21,208 bases of DNA from Candidatus Kaiserbacteria bacterium (GTDB taxonomy: Bacteria > Patescibacteria > Paceibacteria > UBA9973 > UBA2100), in assembly GCA_002401495.1 (NCBI GenBank), contig NVTG01000021.1, positions 1 to 21,208 of the forward strand, written 5' to 3'. The position numbers and the translations under genes are program-made. Each line of letters opens with the position of its first letter. The stretch's first letter is position 1. Shown here one piece after another: positions 13,724 to 21,208 of this stretch. The notes beneath the pieces are model-generated. The model was not told the DNA's origin, did not search any database, and was given only the letters and a program-made list of their open reading frames with translations.

Positions 13724-14750
13724 TCTGGTATCTGGATTTTTCCATATCTGTGAACAATTCTTGAAGGGCTGCAGCCACGGGGACTGCTAGTAGTAGCCCT
13801 AGTATACCCGCAACCTTAACTCCTATTAACAGTGCGAGAATTACAAGAATAGGAGGAACTCCAACTACCTTTGTAACAACTAATGGGTAAATTAGATGAT
13901 TCTCAAATTGTTGGATTATTAAATATAGTGCAGTAACCATAGCAGCAAAAGTAGCTCCACCAGTTGAAAATGCTACGCCGACTGCTGGAATTGCTGCAAG
14001 GATTGGACCAAATACTGGGATAAGTTCCATGATTCCAGCGATAACAGCGAGAACCAGGGCATACGGAACCCCAAGTATAGACAAACCTAAATACGTAAGG
14101 ACTCCGATGAGGACGGCCAGCAAGAATTGGCCCTGCATCCAGAGTCCAATCTTTTTCTGCGCCCTTCGCCATAAGTCTATAACGTAATTTTCATGTTGTA
14201 TGGGAGTCACTACTTTCAAAAATTCCTCTATTCCCCTTTCATTAATAGCAAAGTAAAAGGAGAAAACGACTATTAATATAAAGCTCAACGCCCCACCGAA
14301 AATCACAGTCATAGCAGCAAGGAAGTTTCCAGAGAGTCCTGAAAGGAATGTATTCAAGTCTCTTGTACTATCCCTCAGTGAAAATTCGTTTATAAATGAC
14401 TGTGTTTCAACTAGTGCTCCCTGGTCAACGGCGTCTTGAGCTCCAATAGTTTCCAAATACTTAGGAATTGCAGTTAGTAGTTCTGATGTCTCATCTAATA
14501 CTGGTGGTAGAAGAAAGAAGACTACGCTAAAAAACATTCCAAAGAATAATAAGTATACGAACAATACAGACATAGCCCTTGGTACTTTGTATTTCATCAA
14601 TCCACGTGCAGCTGGTTCAATTGCCGAGGCTATAACAATAGAAGTAAGAACAATTAAGGCAAGATCGCGCAAATACCACAGCAATGCGGCTCCTGCTAGG
14701 ACCAAAAGTATACGAACTACTGTTCCTGTTGTTATAGAAAATTCTCTCAT
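13716..14750 (-). CDS. AI-2E family (PerM/YdiK-like) membrane transporter
   Basis: The 344-residue protein has about eight membrane segments in the order typical of the AI-2E/PerM family: two at 10-80, one near 60-85 with a long soluble loop at about 85-150, then a cluster after 150. Family hallmarks are the conserved gate-like stretch GVPYALVLAVIAGIMELIPV followed by FGPILAAIPA, and the late GVPPILVILALLIGVKVAG with LGLLLAVPVAA. Members export signals, efflux ions or are uncharacterised; the substrate cannot be told from sequence. Its ATG overlaps the glyS stop by four bases (ATGA) and its stop overlaps metG. Confidence 0.9.
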   Translation of the reverse strand: MREFSITTGTVVRILLVLAGAALLWYLRDLALIVLTSIVIASAIEPAARGLMKYKVPRAMSVLFVYLLFFGMFFSVVFFLLPPVLDETSELLTAIPKYLETIGAQDAVDQGALVETQSFINEFSLRDSTRDLNTFLSGLSGNFLAAMTVIFGGALSFILIVVFSFYFAINERGIEEFLKVVTPIQHENYVIDLWRRAQKKIGLWMQGQFLLAVLIGVLTYLGLSILGVPYALVLAVIAGIMELIPVFGPILAAIPAVGVAFSTGGATFAAMVTALYLIIQQFENHLIYPLVVTKVVGVPPILVILALLIGVKVAGILGLLLAVPVAAALQELFTDMEKSRYQNE

Positions 14751-16039
14751 AGATCCAAAGCCTCAACCAAGGCAGTGAGTGCTATTCTTTGCTGCTCCCC
14801 TGTGTCGCGGTCTCTTAGCGTTACGGTATTATCTTCCAAGGTATCAAAGTCTATGGTCACACACCAAGGTGTACCTATTTCATCTTGTCTTCTGTATCGT
14901 TTTCCAACGTTACCGTTATCATCAAACATAACCTGAGGAATTGTTTCTCTAAGCTCTTCGTATACTTCACGTGCCTTAGAAACAAGTTCTGGCTTATTCT
15001 TCATTAAAGGAAATACCGCCACTTTTATTGGAGCCAGTTGCTTACTCAATTTCAAAAACACTCTTCCATCTCCTAAGTCATCTTCTGTGTAGCTCTCAGC
15101 TAAAACGGCCATCAATGCACGTTCAACACCAAAGGTTGGTTCAATAACATGAGGGATGAAAGGTTCTCCGTCTACTGGTGTATATGTCATTTTTGTTCCA
15201 CTCGCTTCTTGGTGACTCTTTAAATCATGATCGGTTCTGTAGGCAAGCCCTGAAAGTTCATCAAAACCTTTTCCTGGATAATTATATTCTAAATCTACTG
15301 TGCGTTTAGAGTAATGTGCCAGGTCGCTCCCCTCAACTTCAACTTCTCGTAAATTGTCACGAGAAAGTCCAAGAGAATCTGTCCAATTCCATATTGCTTC
15401 CTGCCACTTAGAAAATTCACTCTCCCATTCCTTTTCTTCAACAAAATACTCTAGTTCCATAATTTCAAACTCTCTAGAACGGAATACAAAATCTCTAGGT
15501 GCTATCTCATTTCTAAAGGCCTTTCCAGATTGCGCTATACCAAACGGTAACTTTGGACGCATTGTATCAACAACGTTCTTGAAGTTAACAAAAATTCCTT
15601 GAGCTGTTTCAGGCCGGAGGTAACTTCTTTGATTACCTTGGGCTCCAACCTTCGTTTCAAACATTAAATTAAAGTCCTTTTTCTCTCCAAGCTCTCCTCC
15701 ACACGAAGGACAGTCAGTACCTTCTAGGTGATCCTCTCGAAAGCGTTTTTTACACTTAGTACATTCAACAAGTGGATCAGTAAACCCAGCTCCTGTGTGA
15801 CCACTAGCATCCCACACCTTTTCATTCATTAAAATAGCAGCATCCACCCCATAGATATCACTTCTTTTCTCAACAAAGGTGTCCCACCATAGTTTCTTTA
15901 TATTATTCTTTAAAGCAAGTCCTAGTGGTCCGTAGTCCCAAGTACCCGCTAATCCTCCATAAATTTCTGATCCCTGAAAGATAAATCCTCTCTGTTTTGC
16001 TAAAGAGACGATTTTTTCCATTTTTGTATTGTCGGTCAT
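14747..16039 (-). CDS. glyS: Glycyl-tRNA synthetase, dimeric single-chain type
   Basis: GlyRS charges tRNA-Gly. The 430-residue protein is the eukaryote/archaeal-like alpha2 class II form, not the alpha2beta2 GlyQ/GlyS form of E. coli. It starts with GFIFQGSEIYGGLAGTWDYG, has a zinc-ribbon-like insert (CTKCKKRF ... CPSCGGEL), motif 2 (FRNEIAPRDFVFRSREFEI), motif 3 (VIEPTFGVERALMAVL) and a C-terminal anticodon-binding domain (YRRQDEIGTPWCVTIDFDTL). The ATG at 16039 was chosen; a TTG at 16066 would overlap the upstream gene and adds nine residues not expected in the family. It overlaps the next gene by four bases. Confidence 0.96.
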   Translation of the reverse strand: MTDNTKMEKIVSLAKQRGFIFQGSEIYGGLAGTWDYGPLGLALKNNIKKLWWDTFVEKRSDIYGVDAAILMNEKVWDASGHTGAGFTDPLVECTKCKKRFREDHLEGTDCPSCGGELGEKKDFNLMFETKVGAQGNQRSYLRPETAQGIFVNFKNVVDTMRPKLPFGIAQSGKAFRNEIAPRDFVFRSREFEIMELEYFVEEKEWESEFSKWQEAIWNWTDSLGLSRDNLREVEVEGSDLAHYSKRTVDLEYNYPGKGFDELSGLAYRTDHDLKSHQEASGTKMTYTPVDGEPFIPHVIEPTFGVERALMAVLAESYTEDDLGDGRVFLKLSKQLAPIKVAVFPLMKNKPELVSKAREVYEELRETIPQVMFDDNGNVGKRYRRQDEIGTPWCVTIDFDTLEDNTVTLRDRDTGEQQRIALTALVEALDL

Positions 16040-16055
16040 GAGGGTACTATAGCAA

Positions 16056-17972
16056 CTATCGTACAACTACTCCATAGAAATCTACGAATTTGCTTTCATG
16101 TAACGTAGTTGTTAAATCTCTGTACGTCTCTACCACTGAAGTTTCAGTAAACGAATCAGTTCCTACTAATTTTTGGTTTTGTATAAGTACGGGGTTTTCT
16201 CCTACCTGACTAGTACTTGGCACTAAACCAACAGAAAAGACGACTCTTCTTGATGCCCTTGTTCCGACGCCCGTATTTGAAAGTAATTTACCTACATTCC
16301 AAGTTATCGTTCTAGTATTTTCATTATAAGTAATGTGCTCAGACGAAGGACTCGATACTCCGCTCCACCTCATATACGGAGGTAAAGACGCAGTAACAGA
16401 AGTATTTTCAACATCATTTGTAGAATTTGATAATTCCCACAAAATTCCATAAGTAGTCTCGTTTTCAACCTTTGGTGGAAGAGGGCCAACACTTCCTAAT
16501 GGATTTTCAAAATATAGTGCGGAGGACCCAAATCCAACATCAGTAGCAATCTTTATCTCTTCTTTAACTGTAGCCTGAATAGTCTCTGGAACACTACTTT
16601 CGGCAAGTCTTTGGCCTGCTGCGTGAAGTTCCATATTTATCGTTGGGTTTTTTATTCCAGCGAGATTGTTCTTGGACTTTGGTACTAATCTAATTAGTAA
16701 AGAGCCTGTAGCTCCAGCCGGTATATTTTCTAACCTATCTCCTGCTGTTGTTTTATCCCACAATATTACCGAGTCTATTGATCTATAAAATCCACTGTCT
16801 ACATTTACATTAAAAGGATCAAATCCACTTCCACTTAAGGTTGCAGCAACTACAACATCGTTTAATGGCACTCCCAGATTGTTTCTCCAAGAAAGTATTA
16901 CTGGTATTGCCTCACCCGCTCTTGCTGTGTAATCACTTCCTGGAATTCCGTCGTAGGAAAGTGACATTTCTAAAAACGGACGTGTTATTGAAAGTTCGTG
17001 TTCGAAATCAGCTAACACAACGTCGATTTTTGTAGACTTTGGACTTGTTCGCGTTCCAGCCAAAAACCTAAACACTCTAGTGTCTCCTGTCTGGCCATCT
17101 AGAAGTCCTTGTATTCTAATCGAACGAGTCTCACCTGGTTCAAGATCACCTAATTCCCACAATCCATTACTGCTAACTTCTGGTGTAGTCTTTTCAAGTG
17201 TGAATCCAAAAGGATATGATGCTCTCAAAATAACATCACTTACTTTTGTTCTAGCCAAAGAGCGCACCGTTGCTGTTAGATCCATATTCTGTCCAGCTAC
17301 AGCTTGTGCATTAGACTCTAAAGAAATTTCAAGCGTTCCTGAGGCCACTAACACAGAGTGTATCTTTTCGGTAAAGAATAATGCGTTTGATCCATTTAAT
17401 CTGTACTCCAATGCAATGTTAATTTCTTGCGTTTCTCCATTCCTACCAAACAAAGCACCTCTAACTATTCCTGTTCTAGTTCCCCCTGGTTCAATTGACC
17501 CTAGTGGTATTCTCTGTACTTCCATTGCGGTAGTTAAGTCTTGTGGAGACCTTGTTCCTTCAGGATATGTAATAACAAGATCTGCTAAATCCAACGTTGC
17601 GTTGTTTTTATTAATTACTGAAACTTTTAGTTCTAAAATCTCTCCCCCGTTTACCGTTCGGGGCCCATTAACAACTACGTCTATCTTTCTAGAAGTTATT
17701 ACATTTGATCCTGAAAGGAAGAAGTACGTAGCGATCCCTCCTGCGGCAATAAATACAGCGATTGAAATAAGTAAAAATATTGTTGGAAGCGAGTGCTTCT
17801 TAACTACGTCCGGTTCATAAAATGTTTCGGGTTCTTCAGCGGCCTCTTCTTGCCAATTAGTTTGGGTTGGCCTTTCAAGTGGAGAGAGGTCTCTTCGCGG
17901 CCTTTGTTGAGGCTGCTTCATTCGAGAATACATTTGTTTCTTGAGTCTACTGAGTTTGTTGTCTGGATCCAT
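16056..17972 (-). CDS. Membrane-anchored surface protein with repeated DUF11/Ig-like domains
   Basis: The predicted protein has 638 residues. A cytoplasmic, basic and Pro/Gln-rich tail of about 60 residues is followed by one membrane segment (61-86) and then a long extracellular part of about 550 residues. This part consists of beta-sandwich-like repeats of the DUF11/CARDB type, each with the marks of adhesive repeat domains such as VTYPEG- or SYPFGF-like strands followed by a LGDLEPGETRSI-type turn (GSIEPGGTRTG, GDLEPGETRSI, ENIPAGATGSL). It lies 17 bases after recO and 16 before glyS on the same strand, so it shares their transcript. Function unknown; attachment to other cells or wall scaffolding is an inference from domain type. 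Confidence 0.85.
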   Translation of the reverse strand: MDPDNKLSRLKKQMYSRMKQPQQRPRRDLSPLERPTQTNWQEEAAEEPETFYEPDVVKKHSLPTIFLLISIAVFIAAGGIATYFFLSGSNVITSRKIDVVVNGPRTVNGGEILELKVSVINKNNATLDLADLVITYPEGTRSPQDLTTAMEVQRIPLGSIEPGGTRTGIVRGALFGRNGETQEINIALEYRLNGSNALFFTEKIHSVLVASGTLEISLESNAQAVAGQNMDLTATVRSLARTKVSDVILRASYPFGFTLEKTTPEVSSNGLWELGDLEPGETRSIRIQGLLDGQTGDTRVFRFLAGTRTSPKSTKIDVVLADFEHELSITRPFLEMSLSYDGIPGSDYTARAGEAIPVILSWRNNLGVPLNDVVVAATLSGSGFDPFNVNVDSGFYRSIDSVILWDKTTAGDRLENIPAGATGSLLIRLVPKSKNNLAGIKNPTINMELHAAGQRLAESSVPETIQATVKEEIKIATDVGFGSSALYFENPLGSVGPLPPKVENETTYGILWELSNSTNDVENTSVTASLPPYMRWSGVSSPSSEHITYNENTRTITWNVGKLLSNTGVGTRASRRVVFSVGLVPSTSQVGENPVLIQNQKLVGTDSFTETSVVETYRDLTTTLHESKFVDFYGVVVR

Positions 17973-17989
17973 ATGTAGAGTATATCAAA

Positions 17990-18541
17990 CTACAACTGAC
18001 TTTCGACCAGTCCGTTATTTATATCTACAACTAATTTTTCCTTTAGTTTTTCAGCAGAAGACACCTCTTCCTCGGAAAACTCTAGTGTATCTATAATCCC
18101 ATTGTATTCATCCGTACAAGTTAAATACCCAAGATGGAAAAGTACTCTTGCAACAGCTAGATTCTCCACTCTGTCTATCTTGTCTCTTGAATTTAACAAA
18201 GTAGAAAATATCTCCTTACTTACTTCATCAGTTGGCATTAACCGCTTTGTTATTGCAGCAACACGACCAAATATTTTTATCTTCTCCCCTTTTAATTCAG
18301 GTTCAGCAGTCGCCTGTGCACCAGTCACTCTCCATAAGCCCCTACCTCTAACGACAGAGACTTGAACATTACTTAAGTCTTGTAATACATAGCGTAATTT
18401 GGATGTTTCTTCTCTAATACTTTTTGCACTTGCAAATATTAATCCGAAATCTTCTGTTAGAAGCCAAAAAAGCTTGTCGGCATCTTGAACATCAGTACTG
18501 GAAAGTACTATGGCGTTAGTCGTATGCACTGCGTGGCTCAT
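17990..18541 (-). CDS. recO: DNA repair protein RecO
   Basis: RecO helps load RecA on SSB-coated DNA in the RecFOR pathway and anneals strands. The 183-residue protein is short; about 240 residues is typical. The N-terminal OB fold (1-80) is clear: HTTNAIVLSSTDVQDADKLF, LLTEDFGLIFASAKSIREE, LRYVLQDLSNVQVSVVRGRG. The helical C-terminal part is reduced and the four-cysteine zinc site seen in many RecO proteins is absent. The ATG overlaps the ileS stop by four bases. SSB and RecA, its partners, are in the same window. Confidence 0.85.
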   Translation of the reverse strand: MSHAVHTTNAIVLSSTDVQDADKLFWLLTEDFGLIFASAKSIREETSKLRYVLQDLSNVQVSVVRGRGLWRVTGAQATAEPELKGEKIKIFGRVAAITKRLMPTDEVSKEIFSTLLNSRDKIDRVENLAVARVLFHLGYLTCTDEYNGIIDTLEFSEEEVSSAEKLKEKLVVDINNGLVESQL

Positions 18542-21208
18542 GTAGTTAAGTCTACTTCGATTTCGTCCTGTTCCTTTCCGTTTTCTACGGTTGTATTCGT
18601 TTGTTTTTGTATTTCTTCTTTAAATTCATGGGTTGCTGCAAGCGTTTCGTTGCTTCCAGATACTATTACTGTAGCCAGGTCTGCAATCTCAAGATTTTTC
18701 TCTTTACGCTCATTTTGAATTGCTCTGATAACATCTCGTGCCATCCCCTCCTTTTTAAGTTCTGGTGTTATGTTTGGGTTAAGACCTACTGTTTTTATTG
18801 CTAGTTGCAATGTTCCTATGTCATGCAGTACGTACCAATCTTTTTGGGACCTCATTTTTGTTATTATGTCTCTGTCATCATAAAAAGAAATCTCTTTAAT
18901 ATTAGTTTCGTCCTTTACAATTTCTATCATTTCATTATTTAATTGAAAATCTGCATTCAGAGCCACTTCTGATAGAGGTTGTCTAACTTTTATTTTCTTC
19001 ATATTTCTTGCAAACAAGATACCTTCTACTGCAAGTCTCGTCTGTCTCATCATCAGCAAAAGGTCCTCGTCAGCATCTTCCCCTTTACACCACTTAGCTA
19101 GGTGCACACTCTCTTCGTCGTCCTTTCTTTTAACATTGCTCCATAGCCATTCTGCAATGAAGGGAGTAAAGGGTGCTGAAACCTTTGCATATTTTCTTAG
19201 TACCCATCTCAGAGTAGAGAGTGCTTCTGCATCACTCTTAAGTCGATCTCTTGAGCGTCTTATATACCAAGTAGAAAGATCATCAACAAATTCTCCAAGA
19301 GGACGTGTCGCTTTATCTAACTCATATGAATCCATTGCGGTTGTTACTTGCGCGTGCATTTGGTGCATTCTAGCGATGATCCATCTATCTAATACGTTTT
19401 TACTATCTGAATTACCTTCGTGTTCAACTGAGTCTTTGTACAGCTCATAGAAGGAATGTACGTTAGCGAGTCTTCCCATAACCTTGCTCGCAACTTGTGC
19501 TGCTTCTTTTTCTATAAAATTAAAATCTTCTGCTCGAACTACTTGAGAACTTAATATATACAAGCGTATGGCATCAGCCCCATATGTATCAAGCATTAGA
19601 GTTGGGTCTGGATAGTTCTTAAGTTTCTTAGACATTTTCTTTCCGTCCTCAGCCATCACCATTCCATTTACGATAACGTTCTTAAATGCAGGTTTTTCAA
19701 ACACTCCACCAACTAATATGTGTTGGTAATAGAACCAAGCACGAGTTTGATCTGTTCCTTCGGCGATAAAGTCAGCAGGAATTCTGTTATCAACCTTTTC
19801 TTTGTTTTCAAAAGGATAATGGTATGAAGCAAACGGAACCGAGCCTGAGTTAAACCAAGTGTCCAATACATCAGGAACTCTAACCATTTCCCCACCACAG
19901 TCACACTTGTAGGTAACTTCATCAACTACGTCTTTGTGTAAATCATCCACCTCCACTCCACTTTTTTCTTTTAATTCAGCAATACTTCCAAATACGTCAG
20001 TATTTTTACATTCATCACAGCGCCATACTGGAATTGTGTTTGCCCAGAATCGCTGACGTGAAATTGACCAATCCCTTGCCCCTTCAAGCCAATTACCCCA
20101 TCTTCCCTTCTTTATGTGCCCTGGGGACCAGGTTATCTCATCTGCGTACTTTAAAAGTCGCTCTTTCATTTTCTCAACAGCCACAAACCACGAATTAGTT
20201 GCGTAGTTAAGTAGTGGAGTGTCACACCTCCAACAATGTGGGTAAGAGTGTTCGTATTTTTCTTTTGAGAATAGGAGCCCCTTTCCAGCAAGGTATTTAA
20301 TAACCTCAACATCCGTTGACTGATGATCTTCAATTGGCTTTACGTGCAGTCCCGCGAGTTCTTTTACTTCATCATAAATTATTCCATCCATTCCAAGGTG
20401 TTGAATTACTGGAAGCCCTACCTCTTGTGCTAATTCTAAGTCTTCAGCACCAAATGCTGGAGCTTCGTGTGCTATTCCGGTTCCTGTTTCTGTATTAATG
20501 AAATCAGCTAGATACACACGCCAAGACTGTTCTCTGTTTTGAATTTTCTCGTCGTTTACATATGAATCAAAAGGTGGGTCATACCTTAGACCTAAAAGTT
20601 CTTTTCCTTGTATAGTTTCGCTTGTTTTCCTGACAAGAATTCCTTTAAACAAAAAAGTGTCATTGTTTTCATCTCCATCTATAAGTGGTTGAGCATCCTT
20701 ATTAAAGGCTTCCTTAGAGACTAGATAGTGCTCCCTCTTAAATTCATGATCACTTCCTTTTTTAACATCTGGCATGTTCATAATATGCAGATATTCTATT
20801 TCCCTACCAACCGCTAGCGCTACGTTACCTGGTAAAGTCCACGGTGTTGTCGTCCAAGCAAGTAGATATGTGTCCTTAGGAAGACCTGCTTCTTCCGGCT
20901 CCCTTAACCTAAACTTAACTGTCACAGAAAGATCTTTAATGTCTTTATATCCTTCCGCTACCTCACTCTGTGAAAGAGTGGTCTCGCACCGAGGACAAAT
21001 ATGAATTGAACGATAGTCTTCATAAACTAAATCCTTATCGTGAAGTTGTTTAAACATCCACCATTCACTTTCCATAAATGTCTTGTCCATTGTTCTGTAT
21101 GGATTATCCATATCAGACCAACGACCAAAACGTGGGATAAGTTGGCCCCATTCATCAGAAACTTCTTTAATTTTCTCTCTACAAACATCGTTAAACTTTT
21201 TTACTCCT
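18538..21208 (-). CDS. ileS: Isoleucyl-tRNA synthetase, N-terminus cut by the window edge
   Basis: IleRS charges tRNA-Ile and edits mischarged valine. The reading frame is open to the right edge, so the first part, including the HIGH motif, is missing; 889 codons are present, beginning GVKKFNDVCREKIKEVSDEW. Present are FGRWSDMDNPYRTMD and FMESEWWMFKQL, the CP1 editing domain (TTPWTLPGNVALAVG; TGTGIAHEAPAFGAEDLELA), the DWSISRQRFW block, KMSKK in GKKMSKKLKNYPDP, and the C-terminal anticodon domain. The CPRCE, CDECK and CDCGGE cysteine pairs and the general arrangement resemble the archaeal/eukaryotic-like type 2 IleRS. The ATG at 21111 is internal, not the start. Confidence 0.97.
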   Translation of the reverse strand, partial: GVKKFNDVCREKIKEVSDEWGQLIPRFGRWSDMDNPYRTMDKTFMESEWWMFKQLHDKDLVYEDYRSIHICPRCETTLSQSEVAEGYKDIKDLSVTVKFRLREPEEAGLPKDTYLLAWTTTPWTLPGNVALAVGREIEYLHIMNMPDVKKGSDHEFKREHYLVSKEAFNKDAQPLIDGDENNDTFLFKGILVRKTSETIQGKELLGLRYDPPFDSYVNDEKIQNREQSWRVYLADFINTETGTGIAHEAPAFGAEDLELAQEVGLPVIQHLGMDGIIYDEVKELAGLHVKPIEDHQSTDVEVIKYLAGKGLLFSKEKYEHSYPHCWRCDTPLLNYATNSWFVAVEKMKERLLKYADEITWSPGHIKKGRWGNWLEGARDWSISRQRFWANTIPVWRCDECKNTDVFGSIAELKEKSGVEVDDLHKDVVDEVTYKCDCGGEMVRVPDVLDTWFNSGSVPFASYHYPFENKEKVDNRIPADFIAEGTDQTRAWFYYQHILVGGVFEKPAFKNVIVNGMVMAEDGKKMSKKLKNYPDPTLMLDTYGADAIRLYILSSQVVRAEDFNFIEKEAAQVASKVMGRLANVHSFYELYKDSVEHEGNSDSKNVLDRWIIARMHQMHAQVTTAMDSYELDKATRPLGEFVDDLSTWYIRRSRDRLKSDAEALSTLRWVLRKYAKVSAPFTPFIAEWLWSNVKRKDDEESVHLAKWCKGEDADEDLLLMMRQTRLAVEGILFARNMKKIKVRQPLSEVALNADFQLNNEMIEIVKDETNIKEISFYDDRDIITKMRSQKDWYVLHDIGTLQLAIKTVGLNPNITPELKKEGMARDVIRAIQNERKEKNLEIADLATVIVSGSNETLAATHEFKEEIQKQTNTTVENGKEQDEIEVDLTT

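Noticed and set aside
16040..16066. TTG start for glyS nine codons upstream
   Set aside because: It overlaps the end of the preceding gene and adds a non-family N-terminus; the ATG at 16039 fits the family.
53..21208. TGA recoding as in Gracilibacteria or Absconditabacteria
   Set aside because: TGA terminates ileS, glyS and metG at positions expected from family lengths and four-base overlaps, and no in-frame TGA occurs in conserved genes.

Overview
This window most likely comes from a Patescibacteria/CPR genome of the Parcubacteria (Paceibacteria) type. This is inferred from protein features, not from a database search. The evidence is a large cysteine-free surface protein with a signal peptide, a short coiled coil and a peptidoglycan-binding domain; a membrane-anchored DUF11-like protein inside a tRNA-synthetase operon; EF-P without the usual PGKG loop; short or compact housekeeping proteins; tightly overlapping genes; and few Shine-Dalgarno sites. 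TGA is a normal stop here (ileS, glyS and metG end in TGA), so the Gly-recoded CPR lineages do not fit. I see no transposase, phage gene, CRISPR array, tRNA or rRNA.

Layout. Positions 53-622 (-) hold a small membrane-anchored protein, preceded by two tandem terminators that end the large S-layer-like gene at 792-4163 (-). Positions 4164-4963 are non-coding but highly structured. They contain the surface-gene promoter, flanking palindromes, and a probable minus-strand structured RNA at about 4470-4827 with its own promoter. Positions 4964-5722 (-) encode a winged-helix regulator whose start sits beside a perfect 24-bp palindrome. Half-sites of that palindrome recur toward ftsK and, strikingly, inside the regulator's own coding sequence. 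Divergent from it is a compact + strand operon: ftsK, a membrane-anchored Ig-like protein, recA and efp (5920-10167). The rpsF-ssb-rpsR neighbourhood follows at 10192-11488, with ssb inverted relative to the two ribosomal genes. From 11529 to the window end, a tightly packed minus-strand operon runs ileS (partial), recO, DUF11-like surface protein, glyS, AI-2E-type membrane protein, metG and tatD.

How it fits together. The right half is translation (three tRNA synthetases, S6, S18, EF-P) interleaved with recombination functions (RecO, SSB, RecA) and chromosome segregation (FtsK). The left half is cell surface. The two most unusual elements are the predicted RNA upstream of the surface-protein gene, whose G-U pairs favour one strand, and the operator array of the regulator, which may tie that regulator to its own expression and to the divergent ftsK-recA operon. 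Both are predictions from sequence alone.
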